From positions 124,001 to 188,000 of the forward strand of contig CBDHHF010000035.1 in assembly GCA_965263205.1 (NCBI GenBank): 64,000 nucleotides of DNA, in the 5' to 3' direction. The notes beneath the pieces are model-generated. The model saw nothing but the letters and a program-made list of their open reading frames with translations. It did not search any database and was not told where the DNA came from. Both the position numbers and the translations under genes were made by a program. Positions 1 to 8,669 of the stretch are shown piece by piece. Position 1 is the stretch's first letter; each line of letters begins with the position of its first letter. Source of the DNA: JBCCIM01 sp965263205 (lineage in GTDB: Bacteria; Bacteroidota; Rhodothermia; Rhodothermales; JAHQVL01).

Positions 1-1
1 A

Positions 2-490
2 CGGTTTGAAGACCTGAAATTGGGGGCCCTCGACGGGCTGAATGCACGAAAAGCCATTCTACTCCTGCTCGTGATGACCTTGCATTCATTTACAGAAGGC
101 GTTGGCATCGGTGTTTCGTTCGGGGATGGCCACGCCCTGGGCTGGGTGATTACAACCGCAATCGCCATTCACAATATTCCAGAAGGCCTCGCGATAGCTC
201 TCGTGCTGATCCCGCGCGGTGTCTCTGTACACAAAGCCACCTTGTGGTGTGTGATCTCCAGTCTCCCCCAACCCTTGATGGCTGTACCAGCCTTTCTGTT
301 TGTCGCCGCATTTGCATCCTTCCTCCCTATCGGCCTCGGCTTTGCAGCCGGCGCCATGACGTGGATGGTTTTCTCTGAGCTGATCCCCGAGGCCATGGAA
401 AGCACGTCAAGCAGCGAAGTAACGGTTACAGCCCTTTTGTCGATCGCGGCCATGTTGGCCTTCCAGATCATTCTATCCGGTACGTTATAA
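2..490 (+). CDS. ZIP-family metal transporter, C-terminal part (5' end outside window)
   Basis: The reading frame is open to the first bases of the window, so this is the C-terminal part of a longer gene; the TTG near base 20 is not its true start. The protein is made of hydrophobic helices. It carries the two signature ZIP helices, HSFTEGVGIG followed about 35 residues later by HNIPEGLAIA, whose His and Glu residues form the metal site in the ZIP family. A late FSELIPEAME stretch matches the family's final helices. The family moves Zn(II), Fe(II) or related divalent cations into the cytoplasm; the specificity here cannot be read. The next gene begins 12 bases downstream on the same strand. 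Confidence 0.88.
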   Translation, partial: RFEDLKLGALDGLNARKAILLLLVMTLHSFTEGVGIGVSFGDGHALGWVITTAIAIHNIPEGLAIALVLIPRGVSVHKATLWCVISSLPQPLMAVPAFLFVAAFASFLPIGLGFAAGAMTWMVFSELIPEAMESTSSSEVTVTALLSIAAMLAFQIILSGTL

Positions 491-502
491 TCTTTAGAAA
501 CT

Positions 503-2644
503 ATGAATCAGCGGCTTCTTTTTGCTCTTTTCTCCCTCCTCCTGCTGTGTGGGTATACCCCAACAGTCTACGCACAAACAACAGCACAGTCTTCGTACCA
601 GTTCGTTGAAGCTGCTGCGCGTGCAGAAGCAGCAGATGCCTCGATCATTGGCGTTATAGGCGATGGTATTTCGCCAGATGATGGGACGGCCGCTTCATGG
701 CTCTACCTCGCGCAGTCTGATGCCTCAGAAAGTTTATTTGGTCTGTTGCGCATCGAAAGCTTGATTACAGATCCGATCGATATTTCTGAGCTGCCGGCAG
801 AAATCACGGATATGTTCGCACCAGGCACGCTCAGCGCGCCCTGGATCGATAGCGATGCCGCAATTGCCATTGCAGAAGCCGGCGGCGGTGCCGAGTTCCG
901 GGCAACCCATGACGATGCAAACATTACCGCGGCGCTTATTGCCGTACCTGCAATCAACATCGATGGCGTTGAATTGCCACCCTTGTCAGCGCTTTGGGTC
1001 GTCGTTTACTCGTCACTTTCAGATGATGCATTAGCCGCCTCCATCCATGTAATTGAAGCGCAATTTGGGTTGCCATTGGACGTAACGCCAACCACGGCGC
1101 GAGAAAACCTGGCTTCGGCAGATGAAACAGGCGCCGCTTTTGCTGACGACGCTACACTGGTGGGCGTCAGCTCTCTTTTCCCAGATTTTAGCCCTGAAGG
1201 AAAAGCCGCAATCTGGCAGTACACCTACTACTCACCGGCACAGGATGAAAGCCGCAATGTGTACGCGGCGTCTGGCCTTGCCATCGCGGTTGTCCCAACC
1301 CTTGCAGCGCCGGCATCCACAACCGAGCTACCTGAAGCATGGCTCGACAGCCCCGTAGCTGCTGCATACAGCGCTGAACTCGATCCATCAAATGGTCTCG
1401 TGCTTTCCCCCTCGCTGGTCCATGCTCGCCTCTCCCGCGGGCTTAAAAGTGAAACACCGGATGCCGCCTACTGGCAGCTGAACTACGCATTAATTGCGGA
1501 TGGATTCCTTGAAGACCTCGTCGAAGCATTGCTGGACGGATCAGATCTGGATGATGTAAGCCTGGACGGCTTTTCGATAGAATCGCTCTTGATCCCTGCC
1601 ACCGAAGATGATGTAGTCATCGTAGAACCAACACCCAGTGCCTTTACACTTATTGATGCTGCTACAGACCAACCGGTTGACGGCTTCAATCCCATGAATC
1701 AGGACGCTGTACTGGACCTGGCGCTCTTGCCGGCAGGCCTCAATATCACTGCAGCGTTTGAGGGTGATGTTGAATCGGTAACATTCGAGTTGAATGGTAC
1801 GGTTGTCCGCACCGAGCGCGTGGCGCCGTATGCCTTGTTTGGCGACATAAATGGCAACTTTATCGGTGGCAACTTGCCTGTGGGTATCCACGAACTAACC
1901 GCAATCCCGGGCAATACGGCCATTGCTCCGCAAACTGTGACCTTCGAAATCATTGACACCATGCAGCCGGCGGTATTGGGGATTGTAATTGTTGATGCAG
2001 GCACCAACCGTACCGTGCAAGAATTAGCACCAGGCAGCGCCCTTTCCATGTCCAATTTGCCCGAACAGCTTAACATTGTCGCGCTGACCAACGGGATGGC
2101 CGGCAGCGTGCTGCTGGACCTGAATGACGGTTTCCTGCAACGCCTCGAGAATGTTGCGCCATACGCTATTTTTGGTGACGTTTCAGGCGATTATCTGCCG
2201 GGCTCGCTTGCTGCCGGTGGCTACACAGTAACCGCTACGCCATACAGCGAACCTATGGCAGGCGGCACAGCCGGAATTCCTTTTTCAACGTCCTTTACAG
2301 TCATCGGTACGGCATCCAAAGGCAACATGGCGCGCGGCTACTCGATCGAGCCAATACTTGGCATGGATGAAGTAAAACCCGATACCTACGTACTGCACGA
2401 GAACTATCCCAACCCGTTCAATCCTGCAACAAATATTTCTTTCACCCTACCAGAAGCAGCCGACGTTCAACTGGTTGTTTATGACATGCTGGGGCGCGAA
2501 GTAGAAACACTTGCTCACGGGACGTTCAGTGCCGGCATACATGCCGTGAGCTTCGATGGCGCAAACCTGCCGAGCGGGACCTACTTCTACACCCTCATCA
2601 CCCCAACGGGCAACATTGTCAATAAAATGCTGCTCCTCAAGTAG
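503..2644 (+). CDS. Secreted protein with two related beta modules and T9SS sorting domain
   Basis: This 713-residue protein has a clear signal peptide (hydrophobic core LLFALFSLLLLC, cleavage near VYAQ). The first ~370 residues match no family I recognise. Residues ~380-490 and ~495-600 are two related beta-rich modules: both contain an APYA(L/I)FGD motif followed by a G-N/D-(F/Y) turn and a short 'GIHELTA/GGYTVTA' strand. The C-terminus (from ENYPNPFNPATNISF) is a typical type A T9SS sorting domain that ends in a KMLLLK strand, so the product is expected on the cell surface or outside the cell. The 12-base gap from the ZIP gene suggests co-transcription, although no functional link is evident. 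A hairpin with a T7 tract at 2704-2738 probably ends the transcript. Confidence 0.85.
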   Translation: MNQRLLFALFSLLLLCGYTPTVYAQTTAQSSYQFVEAAARAEAADASIIGVIGDGISPDDGTAASWLYLAQSDASESLFGLLRIESLITDPIDISELPAEITDMFAPGTLSAPWIDSDAAIAIAEAGGGAEFRATHDDANITAALIAVPAINIDGVELPPLSALWVVVYSSLSDDALAASIHVIEAQFGLPLDVTPTTARENLASADETGAAFADDATLVGVSSLFPDFSPEGKAAIWQYTYYSPAQDESRNVYAASGLAIAVVPTLAAPASTTELPEAWLDSPVAAAYSAELDPSNGLVLSPSLVHARLSRGLKSETPDAAYWQLNYALIADGFLEDLVEALLDGSDLDDVSLDGFSIESLLIPATEDDVVIVEPTPSAFTLIDAATDQPVDGFNPMNQDAVLDLALLPAGLNITAAFEGDVESVTFELNGTVVRTERVAPYALFGDINGNFIGGNLPVGIHELTAIPGNTAIAPQTVTFEIIDTMQPAVLGIVIVDAGTNRTVQELAPGSALSMSNLPEQLNIVALTNGMAGSVLLDLNDGFLQRLENVAPYAIFGDVSGDYLPGSLAAGGYTVTATPYSEPMAGGTAGIPFSTSFTVIGTASKGNMARGYSIEPILGMDEVKPDTYVLHENYPNPFNPATNISFTLPEAADVQLVVYDMLGREVETLAHGTFSAGIHAVSFDGANLPSGTYFYTLITPTGNIVNKMLLLK

Positions 2645-2667
2645 GGATTCCCTCAGGGATTCCCTAC
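2641..2667. repeat. 27-bp near-perfect palindrome over the stop codon
   Basis: The stretch reads almost the same on both strands, with only three non-complementary positions. Its arms are GTAGGGA and TCCCTAC, and an inner TCCCT/AGGGA pair lies between them. It covers the TAG stop of the preceding gene. No T tract follows directly, so it is unlikely to be the main terminator; it may protect the 3' end or be coincidental. Confidence 0.5.
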
Positions 2668-2697
2668 AAACAGGCATTCCAGCAAAACGAACACCTG

Positions 2698-3990
2698 TTA
2701 TTTCTCCAGCACAACCTGTTTGTGCTGGAGATTTTTTTCGCCCCTTACCCGCACCAGGTACACATTGCTTGCCAACGCATTCGCATTAACATTCAGCGTA
2801 TGTTTGCCCGGATCAAGATAACCGTCAAATACTTGCAGCACGCGCCGGCCAAGCATATCGTAGACCGCTACTTGCAGCACCTGGGTTTCTTGTACATCAA
2901 CAACAACTTGCCAATGGTTATTGGTAGGATTTGGATAGACCTCAACAGCAATGTCCCGGCCGGTATTCCCAACCGTCAGGACAACCTCCTCACTAAAAGC
3001 AAAGCTGCCATCAAAATCTATCTGTTTCAGCCGAAAATGGTGTTGTCCTGCATCCAACTGGTGCAATGCATAACTATACTTTTGTGGCTCATTCGTCGTC
3101 CCATGGCCGGACACAAAACCTACTGATACATAGTCGCCTTCAGCGCGTGCTACCTGTACGTCAAAGCCGGCGTTGTTAAGCTCGCTTGCAGTTGCCCATT
3201 TCAGAAAGACCGAACCACCATCAGCAATGCCCTCAAAATTTGTAAATGATACGGGCAATAGCTCTCCGCTATACGATATGATCAGGTGAGGGCGCAATGA
3301 TGGATCAGCTTGTTCTCGCGAAGCAATTCGCTTTACGGTCACCCTTGGATCCTCAGTACCCCGTAACATCCAGCCGTGGTTGAGATCCGGCGCTGCAAGC
3401 CATTGTTGGACATCAGCCAACAGCTCTTGACTGGAAACGGTATAGCTGCCTTTAGGGCCCAGCTCGAACGTTGCACTTGGCACTGCGGTAAAATCACCAC
3501 CAGGATTATCCCAAAATTGTGCAGCATGAAATGTATGTACCCAGGTGGCATCATTTGTGGCCGCAATATCTCCAATGCCTCCCGAGCTTGATGACGTACC
3601 TTCGCCCCACGCCTGGAGTGCGGGATGCAACGTAAACGTTTCGATACTGCCGGCTTCGGGTCTTGAAACGTATAAGACCAACGACACACTGGTTATCTGT
3701 TCGGGTAGCAGAGGCAATGCAGTCAAGTCAAAGTACAACAGGGCACGCCGAAGTAAAAGATCGCCCGTTGTGTCCACGCGGCCGGCAAACAGAAAAGGAC
3801 CTGCGCCGTTGCTAAAAGCCCCGGTTGCACTCTCAATCAGCGTGTTGTCGCGTGAAGCCTCGACCGTAAGCATGTTTTGCGCAAGCATACGAGGTGGTGC
3901 GTACGCAGTGCAAAACACCAACAGTAAACAAAAGAGCAGGCGGGAGATTTTCGACATGGCATGTTGCGTTTTGAGGGCGGAAAACAACAT
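2698..3990 (-). CDS. DNRLRE-domain secreted protein with T9SS sorting domain
   Basis: The protein is 430 residues from the first possible start. The ATG at 3957 (MSKISRLLFCLLLVF) gives a much better signal peptide and is probably the real start. The mature N-terminal ~190 residues match the DNRLRE pattern: it opens with VEASRDNTLIES, then RRALLYFDLTALP and SVSLVLYVS, a fold found in polysaccharide-binding surface proteins. A middle fibronectin-like stretch (FTNFEGIADGGSVFLKW) leads to a sorting domain beginning VYPNPTNN and ending KQVVLEK. The expected location is the cell surface. The ligand is unknown. The gene is convergent with the preceding one. Confidence 0.8.
   Translation of the reverse strand: MLFSALKTQHAMSKISRLLFCLLLVFCTAYAPPRMLAQNMLTVEASRDNTLIESATGAFSNGAGPFLFAGRVDTTGDLLLRRALLYFDLTALPLLPEQITSVSLVLYVSRPEAGSIETFTLHPALQAWGEGTSSSSGGIGDIAATNDATWVHTFHAAQFWDNPGGDFTAVPSATFELGPKGSYTVSSQELLADVQQWLAAPDLNHGWMLRGTEDPRVTVKRIASREQADPSLRPHLIISYSGELLPVSFTNFEGIADGGSVFLKWATASELNNAGFDVQVARAEGDYVSVGFVSGHGTTNEPQKYSYALHQLDAGQHHFRLKQIDFDGSFAFSEEVVLTVGNTGRDIAVEVYPNPTNNHWQVVVDVQETQVLQVAVYDMLGRRVLQVFDGYLDPGKHTLNVNANALASNVYLVRVRGEKNLQHKQVVLEK
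2704..2738 (+). terminator. Rho-independent terminator inside the end of the convergent gene
   Basis: A perfect 10-bp stem (CTCCAGCACA with TGTGCTGGAG), a 7-base loop and a T7 run at 2732-2738 form a textbook terminator for the plus-strand gene that ends at 2644. It lies within the last codons of the minus-strand gene that ends at 2698, so these bases serve both as coding sequence and as a terminator. Confidence 0.8.
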
Positions 3991-4120
3991 GATAGGGGTA
4001 GCAGATTAACTAATTCTTACGGTTCGATTAGCAAATTCTTTATGTACAGGTAATCCTTTTTTTGCGAAAAGCGTCTACTTTTAACCGTGACCCTCCCCCT
4101 GCTCCACGATTATCCCGCCA

Positions 4121-4498
4121 ATGGCTGAAACCAGTCCCGCCGCCCCGGACGACCCGAAATCGAACATTTCGGAAGAAGAGCTTGATGACTTTCTCGCCGG
4201 CGCCGGCACAGTTTCTAAAGATGAGTTGCCCGATCCTGCACAGATTTTGGGCGAAGAGCTTGATGTACCTACCGTAAACAGCGACGATGTGCGTACCACG
4301 CTCAACAAACTTCAGGCGCAAGCTGTAACGCCACCCCCTGCCGTTGAATCGGCCGGTAGCGCAGCACTGACAGAAACAGTACCAGCCGCAATTGAGACAG
4401 ACGTCACCGTCCCCGAGGCTTCCTCCACAACAGCGCCCCCGGCACCTGCAAGAAAATTCTCTTTGCGCCGACTTGGACGCAAGTTGTTTGGCAAATGA
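4121..4498 (+). CDS. Small acidic protein with basic amphipathic tail, unknown
   Basis: This 125-residue product matches nothing I recognise. The first ~65 residues are acidic and probably helical (SEEELDDFLAGAGTVSKDEL). A Pro/Ala/Thr-rich low-complexity linker follows. The last 14 residues (KFSLRRLGRKLFGK) are strongly basic and amphipathic, like a membrane-surface or nucleic-acid anchor. There is no signal peptide. The gene sits alone between two minus-strand genes, and codon use looks like that of its neighbours. The frame on the other strand lacks such a pattern, so I favour this one as a real gene. Confidence 0.6.
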   Translation: MAETSPAAPDDPKSNISEEELDDFLAGAGTVSKDELPDPAQILGEELDVPTVNSDDVRTTLNKLQAQAVTPPPAVESAGSAALTETVPAAIETDVTVPEASSTTAPPAPARKFSLRRLGRKLFGK

Positions 4499-4516
4499 CT
4501 TTGCAGCCCCTACAAA

Positions 4517-5599
4517 CTAGACCGGACAGGATACCTCGAGTGCCAGCGCATCGCTGATTGCTTGCCAGTTTAATGCGGCCACATTGCCATCATCGTGTAC
4601 AGCGAAGAACGCACCTGACGTAAAAGGATCAAAGCCGGTGCGGGTCAACGCGATACCATCCGTGTTTGCGGTTTCTGCGCCGACGAACGTGCCGACGTGT
4701 GCCAGGGTTGTTCGATCAAATACGTGGAAGGTGCTCACATTGTCTTCCTGGTCGGTAGCAATCCAGTACCCCTCTTGCGCACCGCATGGATACAGCACAA
4801 TCCCTTCAGCTTGATTTGGGAAAAAGGTTGATGCGATCGTTTCGCCGGTAAAGGCTCCGTCCAGCGTGTACACCTTGATCTGCGAATCAATTTCGCGCTC
4901 TTCAGCAATTAGCAAGCGGTTGTTAGCTGGATCAACAGCCAGTGATTCTACGACGCGTAGCACACCATCGCCCGAGGTATCTCCAAAACTGAGCACTAGC
5001 GTTGCAGTCAACGCATCGTCTTCAATGGAAAACGAAAACTGCTTCACGCGAGCACCCAATAACGAATCTGCAGGGATCTGCTCATCAACCGTTTCATAAT
5101 TGTCCGTTACGTACAAGTGGTACATGGACGAAGTATCACGATAGACGGCAAGCCCGTAGGGCCACTCCAAATCCTGTTCTCCAATAAAACCCAGCGATGT
5201 AAACGCCGGCAGCGAGAATACCTGCACACGTTTGTTATCCCGTTCAACAACCAGCATCAGGTTATCAATAACAGCAATCCCATTGGGGCGATCAAGCTCA
5301 CCAGCCGCCGTACCACTGCCGCCAATGCGTTGCAGCAGGTTACCATCGGTTGCATCAAAAACGAGTACCGCATCGGATTCTTTTGCAGTTGCCAGCAACC
5401 AGTGCGCATCATCCGGGCCGTGCCAGATTGCCGGAGAGTCAACGTTGTCCAGCGTATCTCGCACCGTAAAGTAGGCCTCCTGGATCGCCACCGGCGCATC
5501 CCCCGGCGCCGACCGCGTGGTGTCCGGTTGCGCCGACGGGGTACAGCCTATGCTACACAGGATCAAATATCCTGACAACATCCATTTTAATGTATGCAT
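4517..5599 (-). CDS. Phytase-like beta-propeller lipoprotein
   Basis: This 360-residue protein begins with a short hydrophobic leader ending in SIGC, a plausible but weak lipobox, so it is probably a lipoprotein. The rest reads as beta-propeller blades: DSPAIWHGPDD, VLVFDATDG, LDRPNGIAVI, VVERDNKRVQVFSLP, WPYGLAVYRD, ATDQEDNVSTFHVFDR and a final NTDGIAL. This order fits the beta-propeller phytase family, which releases phosphate from inositol phosphates with calcium. Acidic Ca-site residues are plentiful but cannot be assigned one by one. It starts 5 bases after the TonB receptor stop, so the two form an operon; receptor-phytase pairs are known in marine bacteria. An NHL-type propeller of other function is the main alternative. 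Confidence 0.72.
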   Translation of the reverse strand: MHTLKWMLSGYLILCSIGCTPSAQPDTTRSAPGDAPVAIQEAYFTVRDTLDNVDSPAIWHGPDDAHWLLATAKESDAVLVFDATDGNLLQRIGGSGTAAGELDRPNGIAVIDNLMLVVERDNKRVQVFSLPAFTSLGFIGEQDLEWPYGLAVYRDTSSMYHLYVTDNYETVDEQIPADSLLGARVKQFSFSIEDDALTATLVLSFGDTSGDGVLRVVESLAVDPANNRLLIAEEREIDSQIKVYTLDGAFTGETIASTFFPNQAEGIVLYPCGAQEGYWIATDQEDNVSTFHVFDRTTLAHVGTFVGAETANTDGIALTRTGFDPFTSGAFFAVHDDGNVAALNWQAISDALALEVSCPV

Positions 5600-5604
5600 G
5601 CGGC

Positions 5605-8400
5605 TTAGAGGTTATATTTGGCGCCTATCCAACCCCATGGGCGGTAGAATTCGCGCTGAATCGGACGCAAACTACTGCCCTGATACAGTTCAAGCGGCTC
5701 GTTGAGCAGGTTGAGTAGTTCGATGAACGTGGTAACGCCCCCTTTGAACTTGTAGCTCGCAGATACGTCGAGCCCCCAGCGCTCCTGCACAAAGATATCG
5801 CTCGCGCGATCGGCGCTAACGCCATCGCCGGCAAACTCATCCAGAAACTCGCCAGTATGGTTCAGGCTAACCTGTCCCGAAAAGCCGCCACGTTCGTAGC
5901 TAAGCGCCAGGTTGAACACATGATCTGCCTGACCGGGAAACAGATTGCTGCTGCCATCAGAGAGGGTTGCTTCAGACTGCGTGTACGTGTAGTTCGCGTA
6001 AACACCAAGCCCGCTCAACGCACCAGGCAAAAAGCGAAGCTGTTGCTGCAGCGCAAGCTCAAATCCCCAAATGTAACCACTGTCGCCATTGCGAGACTGG
6101 AACTGCGTGATATCAAACGACTCACCGTCGATGGTTGTGGATAATTCATCGCGGAAGGTTACGATGGGGTCGTTGATGCTTTTGTAAAACGCGCCGGCAG
6201 CGATAACCCCAATCGACGAGGTGTAATGCTCCAAAAACAAGTCCAGGTTGACCGAACGACTCGGATCCAGGTCGGGGTTACCACGCACCAGTTCATCATC
6301 ATCCCGAATTTCATAAGGCGCCAGATCGAAGAAATTCGGACGAGCCAACGCAGTGGTCACGGCTGCACGCAGGTTCGTTGCATCAGACAAGCGGTAGCGC
6401 ATGTGCAGCATTGGGAACAGGAAGCCATAGTTGTTGTCGCTCTCTACGCGCTCAATGTCTTCCAGATCGGTCGCAAGATCCCCTTCATCGTTTTCTTCAG
6501 TGACAACGCTGCGGAAGCCAACGCTTTCCAGCGCGGTGTTTTCAAAGCGAACGCCCGGCAACAGAAGGAAATCAGGCGTTAGATTAAGCTCGGTCATTAC
6601 GTAAGCCGCAACCGTCTGCTCCGTTGCCTCAAAGTCTTCCAGATTGCCTTCGAGCGCTGCACCATCATCCAGTTCAAGCGAAGAAGCAAACCGATCAGCA
6701 AAATCCAGCACCTCTTCGTTGCCCGTAATAATAGGTGGCAAAGCAAAGTTGCCGGCTTCAAAGTCGTTGGCGTCATAACGATCAGCGAATGAGGTCCCAT
6801 TGCCTTCACCCAGCAGAATATCATCAGCATCATCCGACAATTCAAACGCGCGCTCGCTCACGTCTTGTTGTTTGTCTTTATACCGAAACTTGGCTCCAAA
6901 TTTCAATTTCCCGATGCCCTGCTCCCCCAGTGTGTAAGGCATTTCGAAGTTGAGCGCTGCTACATAGTCGTCGTTGGAGGTAAAGCTTTCGCTTGGCTCA
7001 ACAGCGTCAAATTCAAAACCGCTTGTGTTCTGGAGGGCGCCACCAAGTGGGTTGGCGCGGATGTTATTCGGGTCGTTGATCACGGGGTCGAAGCTCACAT
7101 CACCTTGCTCCCATGCAACTTCAACGTCTTCCGGTGTATCTTCGGCAGATCGCGTATATCCAAGATTGTAGAGGACTTTTAGTCCCGACTGCAACACGTG
7201 ATCGCCGCCAAAGGTCAATCCGAACGTGCGCAGAAATTCTGTACGATTTTTGTGTTCGTAGCCAAGTTCATCATCTCCCACTTTGTTACGGAGTCGGTGG
7301 CGCTGTTCCGTATCTTCGAGTTGCACAAACAGCCCCCGAAGGTATACAGAGGATTGTGAGGAGAACCGGTAATCCAGCACACCATTGACGCCTGCCCGCT
7401 GACGGAGGACATCGTAGTATCTGACCTGCAACTCCTCCAACGCATCGTCGCCACCCAGCGGTGCATCGTCATCACCAAAATCGTATTCCGGCTCGATGTT
7501 GTCTGACCCAAAATTGCGGCGACTGAACGATCCATTCATCAAATAGCCCAGCTTTCCATCTGCGCTGCGGTTGCCAAAGGTAAGCGCTCCTTTGGCAGAA
7601 CCTTGATCACGAATAGAACCGTATCCGCCGGCAAAATCAGCCGAGAGGAGTTGCCTTGCCGGCGCCCGACGAGTCACCAGATTGACAGCACCGCCAATGG
7701 CATCAGCATCCATATCTGGCGTAATGGCTTTTGACACCTCAATGGCTTCCAGTATTTCTGTAGGAATGGCATCGAGCGCAATTTGGCGTACGTCACCCTC
7801 CGGTGAAGGAATCCGCTCGCCGTTGAACATTACAGTTGTCAGTTGGGGCGCGCCGCCGCGGATTTGGATAAAGCGTCCTTCGCCCTGGTCGCGTTGAACC
7901 CCTACCCCCGGCACACGCTGCAACGCATCTGGTGCTGAGGCATCCGGGAAGCGACCAATTTGATCTGCCGCGACAATGTTCGTGATATTGGGTGCATTTT
8001 TCTGCTGATTTAACGCTTTCGCCTGGCCCTGCGCCCGCGAGCCGAGTACCAGGATTTCTCCACCTTCGATGGCCAACACTTGTAAAGCAACATCAACTAT
8101 TGCTGTTTGACCGGCACTCACTTCAACAGACAGCGTTGCTGCATCAAATCCGATGTAGGATACTGTTAGCGTGTAGAAGCCCGGCGCAACCTGAGAGAAG
8201 GTAAACCGCCCGTCAATATCTGAAGCCACACCCAGGTTTGTGCCCTGGATGACAATATTTGCCCCAGGCAGCAATAAGCCGGATGACACATCGGTTACCG
8301 TGCCGGCAATGTTACCTGTCTGTTGTGCTTGTGCAGTAGAGGTCACGAAGACGAGTGCTACGAGCAGTATTGCAGCTCGACGAAATACAGAGAGAATCAT
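5605..8400 (-). CDS. TonB-dependent receptor (Xanthomonas/Caulobacter-type), paired with phytase
   Basis: The 931-residue outer-membrane receptor has a signal peptide (ILLVALVFVTSTAQAQ) and a carboxypeptidase-regulatory-like domain at ~28-110 (GNIAGTVTDVSSGLLLPGAN, GFYTLTVSYIGF). The plug at ~130-245 has PDALQRVPGVGVQRDQGEG and AIGGAVNLVTRR, and a long beta-barrel follows. The plug wording, including the 'RFIQIRGG' and 'EVSKAITPDMDADAIGG' segments, is that of the TonB-Xanth-Caul subfamily, often used for complex carbohydrates or other large ligands. The phytase-like gene 5 bases downstream suggests the ligand is phytate or a released inositol phosphate; that part is inference. Energy would come from TonB-ExbBD, encoded elsewhere. 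Confidence 0.92.
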   Translation of the reverse strand: MILSVFRRAAILLVALVFVTSTAQAQQTGNIAGTVTDVSSGLLLPGANIVIQGTNLGVASDIDGRFTFSQVAPGFYTLTVSYIGFDAATLSVEVSAGQTAIVDVALQVLAIEGGEILVLGSRAQGQAKALNQQKNAPNITNIVAADQIGRFPDASAPDALQRVPGVGVQRDQGEGRFIQIRGGAPQLTTVMFNGERIPSPEGDVRQIALDAIPTEILEAIEVSKAITPDMDADAIGGAVNLVTRRAPARQLLSADFAGGYGSIRDQGSAKGALTFGNRSADGKLGYLMNGSFSRRNFGSDNIEPEYDFGDDDAPLGGDDALEELQVRYYDVLRQRAGVNGVLDYRFSSQSSVYLRGLFVQLEDTEQRHRLRNKVGDDELGYEHKNRTEFLRTFGLTFGGDHVLQSGLKVLYNLGYTRSAEDTPEDVEVAWEQGDVSFDPVINDPNNIRANPLGGALQNTSGFEFDAVEPSESFTSNDDYVAALNFEMPYTLGEQGIGKLKFGAKFRYKDKQQDVSERAFELSDDADDILLGEGNGTSFADRYDANDFEAGNFALPPIITGNEEVLDFADRFASSLELDDGAALEGNLEDFEATEQTVAAYVMTELNLTPDFLLLPGVRFENTALESVGFRSVVTEENDEGDLATDLEDIERVESDNNYGFLFPMLHMRYRLSDATNLRAAVTTALARPNFFDLAPYEIRDDDELVRGNPDLDPSRSVNLDLFLEHYTSSIGVIAAGAFYKSINDPIVTFRDELSTTIDGESFDITQFQSRNGDSGYIWGFELALQQQLRFLPGALSGLGVYANYTYTQSEATLSDGSSNLFPGQADHVFNLALSYERGGFSGQVSLNHTGEFLDEFAGDGVSADRASDIFVQERWGLDVSASYKFKGGVTTFIELLNLLNEPLELYQGSSLRPIQREFYRPWGWIGAKYNL

Positions 8401-8669
8401 GGGAATGACGTAAATGGTGAGGGTACTACTGGCAGGCGCGCGAGAAATGCGTCACCCGAACATGGTGGTCAAGCAGAAGGATACAGTTGACCAGAATTGG
8501 AGATGTTATGTCTTCTTTACTGAACTGTTATTTAAAGAATATGCCTTCCTGCGAACCACGAGAAGTGCAAGGATAATGGGTCAGGTACTTGACAAAATTC
8601 CTCCCCTGCATCATTATGCAGCCAACTGTTACGTAGTATTGCGTGCTTTAGTCCGTTGATTGCTTTCGT

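Noticed and set aside
3545..4009. 154-codon plus-strand frame opposite the DNRLRE gene
   Set aside because: It is the antisense shadow of a gene with a clear signal peptide and sorting domain.
8414..8659. 81-codon plus-strand frame between the TonB receptor and the heparinase-like gene
   Set aside because: Its composition is that of noncoding DNA, it has no family features, and it lies in what must be the divergent promoter region.
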